DNA of 20,412 nucleotides from JBASTI01 sp964374025 (GTDB taxonomy: Bacteria > Patescibacteriota > Minisyncoccia > Spechtbacterales > HO2-43-30), in NCBI GenBank assembly GCA_964374025.1, contig CAYJWU010000016.1, forward strand, positions 1-20,412. The letters run 5' to 3'. The position numbers were made by a program, and so were the translations under genes. The stretch's first letter is position 1. Each line of letters begins with the position of its first letter. The notes beneath the pieces are model-generated. The model worked only from the letters and a program-made list of their open reading frames with translations. It did not search any database and was not told the origin of the DNA. Below, one piece after another: positions 6,397-14,991 of this stretch.

Positions 6397-7451
6397 AATG
6401 CTAAACCAAATGCCGTGGCATATTTTATAAACTCACTCCGCGGGCCCGTTTTGGGGGACGCCGCTATATTGATAAATGGGTCGGCCATTTCCACGGGAAT
6501 TTTTAAAGATGAGCTAAGGTAGTCATCGATACCGTTGAGGCACGCGCCGCCTCCGGAAAGGAGAATCTTTGTAACTTCAGGTTTTCCGTTATGAAGGTGT
6601 AAGGCATGGCCGCTATAAAAATCCAAGTAATTTCCCATCTGCTCCTTGAGGTCGGTAACTGCCGGCATAATCGCTTCGAAAACTCTTTTATCCTTCGCCT
6701 TATCAAGTCCCACTTTTTGTTTCAGGATCTCTGCCTCCCTAAGGTCTATTTTTAGATCACGCGTAATATTTTCCGTCATAATATTGCCGGATATCTGTAT
6801 AGAGGAAGTAAATCTAATGCTGCCTCCCGCGTAAATTATAAAACTTGTCCGCGTGTGGCCCAGATCAACTATAAGTACAGGCCCGCCTTGGATGCCTTTT
6901 TTTATGAGACACCTTGTCAGTGCCAAAGATTCGGGCTCGAAAGAAAAAGGAATAAGGCCCGCTTCCGCAAAAAGACGGTTATAAGAATCAACTAAATCGC
7001 GGGGCGCCGCGCTTACAAGGATATCTAAATGTTCAGCGCTTTTGGCAAGCGAGGGTATAATCTCCCAATCAAAATATACGTCAGCCAAATTCATCGGGAT
7101 ATTGGCTTCTATCTCCCACTGTATCGCCTCTTTTATTTCTTCCTTCTTTATCTTTGGGAGCTCCACAACGTGCAAAAAACTTTTCTGTTCGGGAAGTGAG
7201 CACGCGGCGTAACGGCTGTGAATTGCCCCATTTTTAAGATTACCAGCTAATTCCGCCACAACGCGAGCTACTTTTTTCTCTGAAACAATTACGCCATCCG
7301 ATACAAGCCCCTCCTCTATGCTTCGCTCTCCAAAGTTTTCCAAATAAACCCCCGTTTTCTTTCTTGAAAATTTGGCAATCTTAATAGACCTGTCGGACAA
7401 GTCCAATCCAAATGGTTCTGGAGTTATTTTAAAAACAGACAACGAAAGCAT
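6393..7451 (-). CDS. pilM: Actin-like type IV pilus protein PilM
   Basis: A 352-residue cytoplasmic ATP-binding protein of the FtsA/actin fold. GLDLSDRSIKIAKF near the N-terminus is the phosphate-1 loop, VDLGHTRTSFIIY (about 200) the phosphate-2 loop, and LLSGGGACLNGIDDYL (about 303-318) the adenosine motif. PilM binds PilN's N-terminal tail and anchors the alignment complex. The ATG at 7449-7451 is preferred over an upstream ATG at 7505, since the latter adds 18 non-conserved residues lying inside the preceding gene. An extended -10 lies just upstream, so pilM may also be transcribed on its own. Length is normal (about 350). Confidence 0.92.
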   Translation of the reverse strand: MLSLSVFKITPEPFGLDLSDRSIKIAKFSRKKTGVYLENFGERSIEEGLVSDGVIVSEKKVARVVAELAGNLKNGAIHSRYAACSLPEQKSFLHVVELPKIKKEEIKEAIQWEIEANIPMNLADVYFDWEIIPSLAKSAEHLDILVSAAPRDLVDSYNRLFAEAGLIPFSFEPESLALTRCLIKKGIQGGPVLIVDLGHTRTSFIIYAGGSIRFTSSIQISGNIMTENITRDLKIDLREAEILKQKVGLDKAKDKRVFEAIMPAVTDLKEQMGNYLDFYSGHALHLHNGKPEVTKILLSGGGACLNGIDDYLSSSLKIPVEMADPFINIAASPKTGPRSEFIKYATAFGLAL

Positions 7452-7460
7452 ATCTCTTAT

Positions 7461-7469
7461 ATTATACCA
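7461..7469 (-). promoter_or_regulatory. Extended -10 promoter (TGGTATAAT) before pilM
   Basis: TGG followed by a perfect TATAAT (7461-7466), with 9 bases between the -10 and the pilM ATG. The predicted start of transcription is within a few bases of the start codon. The same word order, TGnTATAATATAA then AGAGATA, recurs in front of the histidine kinase at 15939. No good -35 is seen. Confidence 0.5.
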
Positions 7470-7476
7470 CGACCGT

Positions 7477-8766
7477 TCATTCGGTTTCACTCCAAGAAGA
7501 AACATCGGACCCTCCTGATGGGCCGCTGGAAAATGTGAGGTCCTCTAATCCAATCTCATATCTAATCACCGCGTTGTTATCAAGTTGAATCTTGTATCCA
7601 GAAATCTCTTTCACATCAACATTATTGTGCAAATTAATAAGGCCGTCGTTCGCGTATATAATCGCTCCGGAGGCGTTGTTGTGAAGGTCTATCGCCGCGT
7701 TGTGATGAGTGCACCCATCACCGCTTGTACCGTTACACTTTGAAGTTGAGAGCATCAAAAGATAGCTACCCGCCTGCCCCGAGCCGGTTAGGCCGGTATT
7801 ATTTTGTATATGCGTCCATCCATCCATGAGAAGAACTCCCGAATTACTACCGTAGCTTGAGTCAAGGGTGATTGATGATCCATTGTCAATATCAACATTG
7901 CCTCTTACATACACTATCCCCGTAAGAATCACATTTTGATTGTTATTCAAAAGCATATTACCGAAAATAACTCCCGGACCAATGCGGCTTGTGCTTTTTT
8001 GGGGCGGATTGAAGTCCCCGCCCGTAATCGTGCCGCCAGCCTCGGCGTCCTCTCTCCAGCCGTCAATCGCGCTTTGGGAGATTGGCATGACCAAAGATGG
8101 AGTAGCGGTGGATTGCGAGCTTGTTCCGCCTGACGCGGTACACTTCGTCACGCTGCCGCCGGTTGTATATGTCAACTTCCCCGTGATTGTGGAATCCTTG
8201 CAAGAATACGCCCCCGCGTCTCCCCCAACAATTACTCCCTCAATCCTGCTCGTTCCCGCTACCGTGATTGCATTACTAATGTTCCCCTTGTCTCCTCCTT
8301 TTGCGGGCACTACGTTACCATTTGAAAATACATTCCCATCAACTGTGCTATTGTTGCCCATAACCAATCCCCCGTCACCGACTTGCGCCCCAAAAAATAA
8401 CTGGACTTTTTGAGTTGACGGTCTAAGGACGGCCATCGTCTTTCTGATTCTTCCAACCCTTGAGCCCTCTGAAATAATCGTTCTTCTCCCGCCCACCTCG
8501 CTTCCTATGGTAGTTGACGCAATGGCTTGCCCCACCAAAAGCACATAGGGGTTCGTTGCAGGATCCGCCTTCCCCGGATCCAACAATCTAAGCAGGGCGT
8601 CCTCCACTCCGGATTCTGCCGCGTACATACCCTCGTAGGAAAAAACGATGTTTTTGGCCGCTTTCGCGCGATTCAAAAACACAAACACGGACGACAGGGC
8701 GAGAGTCGAAGCAAGAAACATGGCGACTATGCCTATAAGTAATGCGATTATTCCACGTTGATTCAT
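7477..8766 (-). CDS. PilX-like minor pilin with a long beta-helix-like region
   Basis: A 429-residue protein. The N-terminal region MNQRGIIALLIGIVAMF and the hydrophobic helix to about residue 32, followed by KAAKN and YAAESGVEDALLRLL, matches the PilX/PulK-type N-terminus in which GMYAAESG is the landmark. It lacks the standard prepilin G-F-x-x-x-E peptidase site, as is common for this class. Residues about 125-415 are made of short repeats rich in N, G, S and T (NSTVDGNVFSNG, LHNNASGAIIYANDG, KIQLDNNAVIRY), typical of a right-handed beta-solenoid. The start ATG 8764-8766 is chosen as it lies one base after the preceding stop; an upstream ATG lies inside that gene. Much longer than normal PilX (150-200). 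Possibly a tip adhesin. Confidence 0.78.
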   Translation of the reverse strand: MNQRGIIALLIGIVAMFLASTLALSSVFVFLNRAKAAKNIVFSYEGMYAAESGVEDALLRLLDPGKADPATNPYVLLVGQAIASTTIGSEVGGRRTIISEGSRVGRIRKTMAVLRPSTQKVQLFFGAQVGDGGLVMGNNSTVDGNVFSNGNVVPAKGGDKGNISNAITVAGTSRIEGVIVGGDAGAYSCKDSTITGKLTYTTGGSVTKCTASGGTSSQSTATPSLVMPISQSAIDGWREDAEAGGTITGGDFNPPQKSTSRIGPGVIFGNMLLNNNQNVILTGIVYVRGNVDIDNGSSITLDSSYGSNSGVLLMDGWTHIQNNTGLTGSGQAGSYLLMLSTSKCNGTSGDGCTHHNAAIDLHNNASGAIIYANDGLINLHNNVDVKEISGYKIQLDNNAVIRYEIGLEDLTFSSGPSGGSDVSSWSETE

Positions 8767-8767
8767 G

Positions 8768-9280
8768 CTAATAAGACCGCAAGCGCGCGCTTGTCTGCAC
8801 GGTTTGGGCAAATTGATATTCTGCTTTAGGACTCATATTGCGGAGGGTTACGCGCATGCGCACGGATTCTACGCCGCCTGCTTGGGAGATTCTTGTAAAG
8901 ATTAAACTTGTTATTTCAACTTCGGAAGAACTTACGCAAGAAAGTCCTGTGAGTTCGCGCTTCATACATAATCTTCCCCTGTCCGCGTAAATATCTACGT
9001 AGCTCCTAGTTTCGTCGCTCGGTAAATTTCTTGAAGTTACAAGGGAGAGCTGACTCGGATTACTTATAAAATCGGATGTTGGAGTATAGAGCGCTTGGGC
9101 ATGGCGTATTTCAAAATCAAACGCTTGCAAAATATTCGCCGCGTTTGCCTGCACCCTTTCTTTAGCTACGGACTTCGCGGAGGCCTCTATAACGCTCAAC
9201 GCAAATTGCGCGGAAAGCGTAAGTACTAGTGATAAAACGGCCGTATAAACCAATAGCTCAATTAAGGTGAAACCTCTCAT
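8768..9280 (-). CDS. PilW/GspJ-like minor pseudopilin
   Basis: A 170-residue prepilin. MRG|FTLIELLVYTAVLSL is a classic class III leader: a three-residue leader ending in G, then F1 and E5 of the mature chain, with the hydrophobic helix about 4-28. The rest is beta-rich with SAKSVAKERVQ and a FEIRHAQALYTPTSD stretch, like GspJ/PilW proteins that cap the pilus tip. The ATG at 9278-9280 overlaps the stop of the preceding pilin in TAATG, an upstream ATG at 9298 being less likely as it adds 6 residues before the leader. Cysteines at about 107 and 115 could form a disulphide. Confidence 0.82.
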   Translation of the reverse strand: MRGFTLIELLVYTAVLSLVLTLSAQFALSVIEASAKSVAKERVQANAANILQAFDFEIRHAQALYTPTSDFISNPSQLSLVTSRNLPSDETRSYVDIYADRGRLCMKRELTGLSCVSSSEVEITSLIFTRISQAGGVESVRMRVTLRNMSPKAEYQFAQTVQTSARLRSY

Positions 9281-9786
9281 TAAAGTTTGCCTTGCCAATT
9301 AGTTAAATAAGTAGTTAAACTTTTTGTCTTTGTGTTTTTGCCGCTTTGCCATTCCACAAAGGATCTAACCCCGAAGGTATCCGCGTCAGTGCTCCCCCCG
9401 GAAGGAACAATGTTGGCATTTATATCTCTTTGTACGCTACTCAATACAACCCATTGGGAGTATCCGTTTGTCGGACCCGGATTGAGAAGTGTCAGCGACC
9501 AAGCGCCTCCGGAAATCACAGGGTAATAATCTGCTCCCATTGTAAGCGAAGAAAGATTACTCCAATTACTGTCCCTAACGCTGCGCACTGCTTCAAGCGA
9601 TTCCGACAAAAGCGCGTATGCCGCCAACTCCTCCCGTTTTATCCGCTCTGTCTGTATTTGAAGCCGGAACAACTGTAAAATTGCGGTAAACCCCACAAGG
9701 ATTACCGCGACAACCACGATTATCTCCACCATGCCAAGACCCTTCTCAAAATTTTTAATTTTTAATTTCAAATTTTTAATTTTCAT
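9280..9786 (-). CDS. PilV/GspI-like minor pseudopilin
   Basis: A 168-residue prepilin. The leader is unusually long, 18 residues (MKIKNLKLKIKNFEKGLG), ending in G before MVEIIVVVAVILVG, with E at mature position 3 instead of the usual 5 if cleavage is after that G. Residues 30-60 (LFRLQIQTERIKREELAAYALLSESLEAVRSVRD) match the PilV/GspI helix pattern. The start ATG shares ATGA with the preceding gene. The leader codons are built from AAAATTAAAAAT units (9750-9783), a low-complexity stretch that seems to have been absorbed into the gene. PilV-class minor pilin is the best fit. Confidence 0.8.
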   Translation of the reverse strand: MKIKNLKLKIKNFEKGLGMVEIIVVVAVILVGFTAILQLFRLQIQTERIKREELAAYALLSESLEAVRSVRDSNWSNLSSLTMGADYYPVISGGAWSLTLLNPGPTNGYSQWVVLSSVQRDINANIVPSGGSTDADTFGVRSFVEWQSGKNTKTKSLTTYLTNWQGKL

Positions 9787-11186
9787 CGATATACTATATT
9801 CCCTCCCCACGCCCCCACGGTTGCTGTGCCATTTGCCGCGTAGGAAACAATGGCCTTCCCGTCTATTGAAATATCCACGGCCTTTTGATTTACTCCCCTG
9901 TCGCGGTGTATGGAGAGCGTTGTATCATTTGCGTCAATATAATGCGTGTGCACGCGCAAACTTTCCGTGTCTCCGTTCACATCTACGCTCCCTTCCCAAT
10001 CAAATAGCGTGCTTCCACTATTGAAATAATTTGCCATTGAAATATTTTGCGTGACATCCGGATTGGGCGGATCATGAAACACAAGGCGGAGGGTAGAGGA
10101 TCCGCGAATTGTCCAGCCGCGATCGCTTGCGTCCTCCAAGTCAAATTCGAGGTGCCTAGAGTCCCTTTGAGGAGGGGGGTCTATGCCGTATATAATTTTA
10201 AAACTAAAATCATATTGATCCGCAGGCCCAAGGCGCTGGCCCTGATCGCTTGGGGTGTTATTTCTGCCCACATACCTCCACGCATCACCATCCGGATACG
10301 CCGGCGGGACGAAAGCGGAATGTTGATACCCCCAGTATATACTCCCCTGTGCTCCGGAAAACGCCACTGTAGAATCCGGCAAAGAACGCAGACGCAAAAA
10401 ATATTGAGTGTTTGCCTGCAAAAATACCGGGCTAGGAAACACAAACGATACCCAACCGAAGCTTGCCGGTACGGATGCCCCATCAACAACCCAGCTTCTT
10501 CCCAGCACATCTCCCACAGTGCTTAAGCGCCTGATTTCCAAAAATACATCGCTCGGGCTCGCCACAGTTTTCCTAAGATAAAGGTCCGCCTGCCGCGCGT
10601 ATATAGAATCCGCGCCAGTTTTTACGCTCTGGGCCGGATCGCCAAAGCCGGAATTTGACGGGAACGAAACAAGATCGCCGTCAATGGTTCCGGATGTATA
10701 TTCAAGCGAGGTCACTCTGCATGTTTCTTCAACTTCAACAGTTCCGGTCCCATATACGCAAATAGTCGCGAAGTTCGCGGCGTCTTTACTATCGCGAAGG
10801 AGGATAGACCCAAATTGCAAAGTTCCGCCCGTAAGCCGTTCAAAAATAATATCGCTCCCTCCGACCCGCAGCTGCGGTGGGTCCAGGATAACCCGCGGAT
10901 GTATTTTGAACTTCTCGTTCGCGGGATCAGACGCAACATAAACGCTCCCCGAAAAAAGCGTATACTCACTTAAAGAGCTTGTGATGCGCACTCCAAAACT
11001 CTTATTGCCCTGTGACGCAAGGGTTCTATTGCGCGCGAGATTTAAAACACTTTCCAATTTACGAGCTTCCAAATCAACATAGCTTCTTTTTTGAAGCGTG
11101 ATATACGCTCCGCTAGACACGCCAATAAGTACCGCGCTAATCCCGACAACCATAAGAATCTCAATAGCGGTAAATCCGTTTCTCAT
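9783..11186 (-). CDS. FimT/GspH-like minor pilin with large extra beta domains
   Basis: A 467-residue prepilin. MRNG|FTAIEILMVVGISAVL is a class III leader with E at mature position 5 and a hydrophobic helix to about 28. Residues about 35-140 resemble the FimT/GspH domain (LARNRTLASQGNKSFGVRI, and two Cys near VCVYG/CRV). After that, about 155-310 read like a beta-sandwich module (AQSVKTGADSIYARQADLYLR, ANTQYFLRLRS), followed by a second beta-rich unit to the end. FimT is normally 150-200 residues, so this is over twice the usual size. The start chosen is ATG 11184-11186; an ATG at 11231 would overlap the pilC stop as ATGA once the assembly gap is collapsed and would give a 19-residue leader. 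No Shine-Dalgarno precedes either. Confidence 0.8.
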   Translation of the reverse strand: MRNGFTAIEILMVVGISAVLIGVSSGAYITLQKRSYVDLEARKLESVLNLARNRTLASQGNKSFGVRITSSLSEYTLFSGSVYVASDPANEKFKIHPRVILDPPQLRVGGSDIIFERLTGGTLQFGSILLRDSKDAANFATICVYGTGTVEVEETCRVTSLEYTSGTIDGDLVSFPSNSGFGDPAQSVKTGADSIYARQADLYLRKTVASPSDVFLEIRRLSTVGDVLGRSWVVDGASVPASFGWVSFVFPSPVFLQANTQYFLRLRSLPDSTVAFSGAQGSIYWGYQHSAFVPPAYPDGDAWRYVGRNNTPSDQGQRLGPADQYDFSFKIIYGIDPPPQRDSRHLEFDLEDASDRGWTIRGSSTLRLVFHDPPNPDVTQNISMANYFNSGSTLFDWEGSVDVNGDTESLRVHTHYIDANDTTLSIHRDRGVNQKAVDISIDGKAIVSYAANGTATVGAWGGNIVYR

Positions 11187-11227
11187 AATTCGACATGGCT
11201 CATTATGACCCTGAATTGATCGAAGGG

Positions 11228-11437
11228 TCATACATTACTCATCAAAGAATACATCGGCTGAATCATTGATATCGCGAATATTNNNNNNNNNNNNNNNNNN
11301 NNNNNNNNNNNNNNNNNNNNNNNNNNNNNNNNNNNNNNNNNNNNNNNNNNNNNNNNNNNNNNNNNNNNNNNNNNNNNNNNNNTCATACATTACTCATCAA
11401 AGAATACATCGGCTGAATCATTGATATCGCGAATATT
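11228..11437. other. Spurious assembly gap with 55-bp flanking duplication
   Basis: 100 N (11283-11382) separate two identical 55-bp blocks, 11228-11282 and 11383-11437, both holding the end of pilC. The two contigs overlap and the gap is false; the true sequence should be about 155 bp shorter. After collapse, the pilC stop TGA overlaps an ATG of the next gene. Confidence 0.9.
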
Positions 11438-12645
11438 CCGACTATTGCTCCTATAATCAGCATCAAAATCGGCTCTATAATGGAAGAGAGGTTTTTGGTC
11501 GCGTTATCAACTTCTTCTTCGTAAAATTCGGCGATGCGCTTGAGCACGCCTCCAAGCGCCCCGGTCTCTTCTCCAACGCGCACCATCTGCGTAATAAGGC
11601 CCGGGTAAATATTTTCAAACTTGGCTATAGATTCATAAAGCGACTTCCCGCCTTTAACGTCTTTATAGACCTTGTCTAAGCTCTCCTTATAGTAAGCGTT
11701 GCCGAGGGTGTCGCGTGTTATAAATATGCCCTCAAGTATAGGCACGCCCCCATCTACGAGAGAGGAAAGGGTCCGCGCGAAACGAGCCGAATTTATTTTT
11801 CGCGTAAGGGTGCTTAATATCGGAGCTCTTAGCAAAAACCATGAGGACCACCTCTTCCCTTTGTTTGTGCCGAGTGACTTTTTAAAAAAATATATAAAAA
11901 CAGGGATCGCGGCAAAAATAAAATACCAGTACGCGGAGATAAAATTGCTTAAATTGATAATAACTTTTGTCAGAAAGGGCAGATCAGTATCCAGGTCCTC
12001 AAAGATGTTGGCGATTTTAGGCACGACCATTGTCATCATAAGAGCGCCGATACCTCCCATCGCTACTACAATGACTGCAGGGTACATGAGCGCGCCGCGT
12101 ATGCGCGAGCGCAAATCATGCTCCTTTTTAAGATGATCCGCAAGAAGCTCCAAAACCTCTGTCAGATTTCCCGCGGCATCGCCCGACTGCACCATGCTTA
12201 TATATAGAGAGTCAAAAATATCCGGGTGTTTTTTGAGCGCGTCAGAGATGCGCTCGCCTTTTTGGATGTCAGAGGCAACTTTTGAAATCGCGGACTTGAA
12301 ACGGACATTCTTTGTCTGTTTGGAAAGGACATCTAGGGCCCGGGTTATAGAAACTCCCGCGGAAATCATTACCGCAAGATGCCGGGAGAACATAATTTTG
12401 TCCGCAAGCGGCACTCCGCTCAAAGCACTCAATAACTTCGCGACGTCAAATTTCAAAAGCTGATCCAAAAAACTTTTGCCTTTTGTAAAATTCTTTATGC
12501 CTCCAGCTTCTTTGAGCTCTATCGTAAGCGCCGAAAACCCCTCGTCTCGAAGCGTCCGCGCGACCTCTGCCTCGCTATCCGCTTCCATTTCGTCGATTTT
12601 ATTTTCCCCCTCCAAATTTTTTGCGGTATAAGAATATGTGGGCAT
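11383..12645 (-). CDS. pilC: Type IV pilus inner-membrane platform protein PilC
   Basis: A 420-residue polytopic membrane protein with two T2SS-F domains: about 80-200 (first, DKIMFSRHLAVMISAG) and about 285-405 (second, SARFARTLSSLVDGGVPILEG). Three or four membrane segments are visible, near 183-205, 225-250 and 388-410. MPTYSYTAKNLEG at the start is the usual PilC opening. It sits in the membrane, is acted on by PilB and feeds pilin subunits into the fibre. A duplicate copy of its last 18 codons lies left of the N gap, an assembly artefact. Length is normal. Confidence 0.95.
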   Translation of the reverse strand: MPTYSYTAKNLEGENKIDEMEADSEAEVARTLRDEGFSALTIELKEAGGIKNFTKGKSFLDQLLKFDVAKLLSALSGVPLADKIMFSRHLAVMISAGVSITRALDVLSKQTKNVRFKSAISKVASDIQKGERISDALKKHPDIFDSLYISMVQSGDAAGNLTEVLELLADHLKKEHDLRSRIRGALMYPAVIVVAMGGIGALMMTMVVPKIANIFEDLDTDLPFLTKVIINLSNFISAYWYFIFAAIPVFIYFFKKSLGTNKGKRWSSWFLLRAPILSTLTRKINSARFARTLSSLVDGGVPILEGIFITRDTLGNAYYKESLDKVYKDVKGGKSLYESIAKFENIYPGLITQMVRVGEETGALGGVLKRIAEFYEEEVDNATKNLSSIIEPILMLIIGAIVGIFAISMIQPMYSLMSNV

Positions 12646-12677
12646 TTGCCGTAATTTATAATTACTAATTACTAAGC

Positions 12678-12719
12678 TTAGAAATTAGAAATTAGAAATT
12701 AGATATTAGAAATTAGAAA
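12678..12719. repeat. Six tandem copies of a 7-mer, TTAGAAA
   Basis: TTAGAAA is repeated six times without gaps (unit 4 is TTAGATA). It fills part of the 92-bp space between pilB and pilC, preceded by related TTACTAA words. On the transcribed strand it is a pyrimidine-rich TTTCTAA array. No function can be assigned; slippage during replication could vary the count. Confidence 0.75.
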
Positions 12720-12737
12720 TTTTAAAGATATCAAACA

Positions 12738-14488
12738 TTATTCCCTTGTCACGCGAAGAATCTCTTCAATTGAAGTTATGCCCTGCGCCGCTTTTACAAT
12801 CCCATCTTCTGCCATGGTCATCATCCCCTCCTTTCGGGCCCTTAGATCCAATTCATCGGATGAAGTTTGGGATGTTATGAGGGCCTTTATTGATTCTGTA
12901 ACCTGCAGAACTTCGTATATGCCAACCCTTCCGCTGTAGCCATCCGGGCATTTTTTTGAGGGCTTCGGCTTATAAAAATCCAAATCGCTGAATTTTGTTG
13001 ATTTTTCGACTATTTTATTTTGGTATAAATGCGTAATTACCCGATCCACGTCAACATATTTTTTAATATCCTCGATATCGCTTGTTTTTAATTTGTATTT
13101 CTCAAAAGTGTCGGGACAAAGCCTTCTTACCAGCCGCTGCGCTATTATTAAATTCACGGTTGAAGAAATCAAAAATGCTTCCGCGCCCATATCAAGAAGC
13201 CGCGGCAGGGCGCCCGCCGCGCTATTTGTGTGGAGCGTTGAGAGCACCAAATGTCCGGTGAGCGCGGCGTTTATCGCAAGGCCCGCGGTTTCCGCGTCCC
13301 GGATCTCTCCGACCATCAATATGTCGGGGTCTTGTCTTACAAGCGAACGCAGGCCGTTTGCGAAAGTAAGCCCTATATCGGGGCGCACCTGCGTCTGGTT
13401 AATGCGCGGCATGCGGTATTCTATGGGGTCTTCCACGGTAGAAATATTTACGCCGGGCTCATTCAGTATATCCATCATCGTATAAAGAGTCGTTGTCTTT
13501 CCCGAGCCGGTGGGCCCGGTTACCAAAATCATGCCCGTTGGCCTTTTTAAGTTTTTGTGGACTTTTTCAAGGGCCTCTCCGGAAAAACCAAGCCCCTCTA
13601 AAGTAAACCCCTTAACGTCCTCTCTCAAAAGCCGCATAACAACCTTTTCCCCGTTGTACACGGGCAATACGGAAACGCGGAATGACACCCTGTAATCCTC
13701 CGACTCTATCTTAAAACGGCCGTCTTGAGGAAGACGATGCTCATCCAGTTTAAGCTCGGAGAGAACTTTTATGCGCGCGCCGATGCCGCCGAGCACATTT
13801 GCCGGCAGGGTCATCGCGTCGTGCAATATGCCGTCAATGCGGTATCGGACAATGACTTCTTTTTCCTGCGGCTCAATATGTATGTCAGAGGCGTTCTGCA
13901 ATATCGCGTGACGCAAAATAGCGTCAACTATTTTTACTATAGGCATCTCTTCGGCTTGCTTGGCAAGCGCCTGCGTCTCCGTTTCTCCTTTTTGAACTTG
14001 TAAAATTTTTACCTCGCCAGCTTCTCTCCCGATAAGATCCTCAAACTCCACTTTCAAACTTTCCTCGTATTGGCGCAGAGCGTTTTTTATGCTTTCTTTG
14101 TTTGTAAGGCGGGGCAAAATTCTTAAATTCGCCTTCTTTTTTATAAAATCAATAGTCCCCAAATCTTCGGGGTCCAGCATCGCTACTTCAAGGTTCTTGC
14201 CTTCTTTCTTGTAGGATATAATGTTATGCTTGCGCGCAATGGGCCCCGGAATAATTCTTAAAATCGCGGGGTCAATCGTTTCCTTCTCGAGGCTGACGAA
14301 TGGAATACCTAAAATATACGCCTCGAGTTTTGTAAGCTGCTCTTCCGTGATTACACCCTCTGAAACCAAAATATTCCCCAGTTTCTGACCGGTCTTTTCG
14401 GCTTTTGTTTCGGCTTCGCTTATCTTGTTTGCGGTGGCAAGTTCCGAATCCAAAAGAAAAGCCCTTAGTTGTTGATTTTCTACTTTCA
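12738..14488 (-). CDS. pilB: Type IV pilus assembly ATPase PilB (start codon hidden in gap)
   Basis: A hexameric ATPase that powers pilus extension. The start codon's last two bases (TG, 14487-14488) are visible and its first is the first N, giving about 583 residues. From there: an N-terminal T2SSE/MshEN domain (about 1-160), the Walker A motif GPTGSGKT (about 325-332), Asp-box region, Walker B ILMVGEIRD (about 390-398) and His-box GHLVLSTLHTNSA (about 412-424). A TTG at 14451-14453 could be a start but lies mid-domain (LLDSELAT). The zinc-binding tetracysteine usual in PilB is reduced: C458 (LCPDTF) and C514 (KKCPDGY) remain, the paired Cys are gone. It lies directly after the response regulator. 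Confidence 0.94.
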
Positions 14489-14588
14489 NNNNNNNNNNNN
14501 NNNNNNNNNNNNNNNNNNNNNNNNNNNNNNNNNNNNNNNNNNNNNNNNNNNNNNNNNNNNNNNNNNNNNNNNNNNNNNNNNNNNNNNN
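14489..14588. other. Real assembly gap (100 N)
   Basis: 100 N between the response regulator 3' part and the pilB start. Unlike the other two N runs, the flanks share only TTCA, so there is no convincing overlap. It should hold the last 15-20 codons of the regulator, its stop and possibly a short spacer. True length is unknown. Confidence 0.85.
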
Positions 14589-14899
14589 TTCACGAGATAA
14601 TTTGTCGCTCCAAGTTCAAGGGCTTTTTCAATGTCCCTTGAGCTTTCAAGGTTTGTAAGCACGACAACTTTTATGCCGCTTGTCTCGGGGTCCCCTTTTA
14701 GGGCTGCGAGGACCTCGAACCCGTTCTTCTTGGGCAGAATTAAATCAAGAAGAATAAGGTCGGGCTTCTCTTTTTTTGCGAGCTCTACTCCTATTTCTCC
14801 GTCCAGCGCTTCAAGTATTGTAAATCCCTCCTGTCCCAATATCTCGCCTACCGTTTTTTGAAGAGTTGGTTCGTCTTCAATGAATAAAATTTTTTTCAT
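14589..14899 (-). CDS. Single-domain response regulator (3' end in gap)
   Basis: The visible 103 residues are a receiver domain. E8 and D9 (IEDEP) form the acidic pocket, D52 (LLDLILP) is the phospho-acceptor, T82 (VVVLTN) the switch Thr; the conserved Lys expected after YLV at 103 falls in the gap. A domain of this type is 118-125 residues, so 15-20 residues are missing and there is room for no more than a short tail, no DNA-binding domain being visible. Without an output domain it probably acts by protein contact, like CheY. It lies between a kinase and pilB, so it could control pilus assembly. The start ATG 14897-14899 has no strong ribosome site. Confidence 0.85.
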
Positions 14900-14907
14900 G
14901 TTTAGAC

Positions 14908-14983
14908 GCGGATTTATGCTGATTACTGCTGATTTATGCCGATGTTAAATATCAGCATTAATCCGCCCGTATCGGCATATATC
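14908..14983. repeat. Interleaved inverted repeats between kinase and response regulator
   Basis: Arm A, GCGGATTTATGCTGAT (14908-14923), pairs with 14951-14966 (15 of 16). Arm B, GATTTATGCCGAT (14931-14943), pairs with 14971-14983 (12 of 13). The order A-B-A'-B' is interlocked, which cannot form both hairpins at once without a pseudoknot. A diverged copy of arm A and its partner lies upstream of the kinase. They are AT-rich iterons with a GCTGAT core. Confidence 0.75.
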
Positions 14984-14991
14984 AGCGTTTC

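Noticed and set aside
14453..14453. TTG at 14451-14453 as pilB start
   Set aside because: The frame stays open upstream with typical PilB residues (LRAFLLDSEL), and a TG that fits a start codon abuts the gap.
12738..14899. In-frame fusion of the response regulator with PilB
   Set aside because: If the 4-base TTCA overlap at the N gap is taken as real, the frames join (NYLVK then VENQQL). A 4-base overlap is expected by chance and the receiver domain would lose its last helix, so two genes with missing sequence is simpler.
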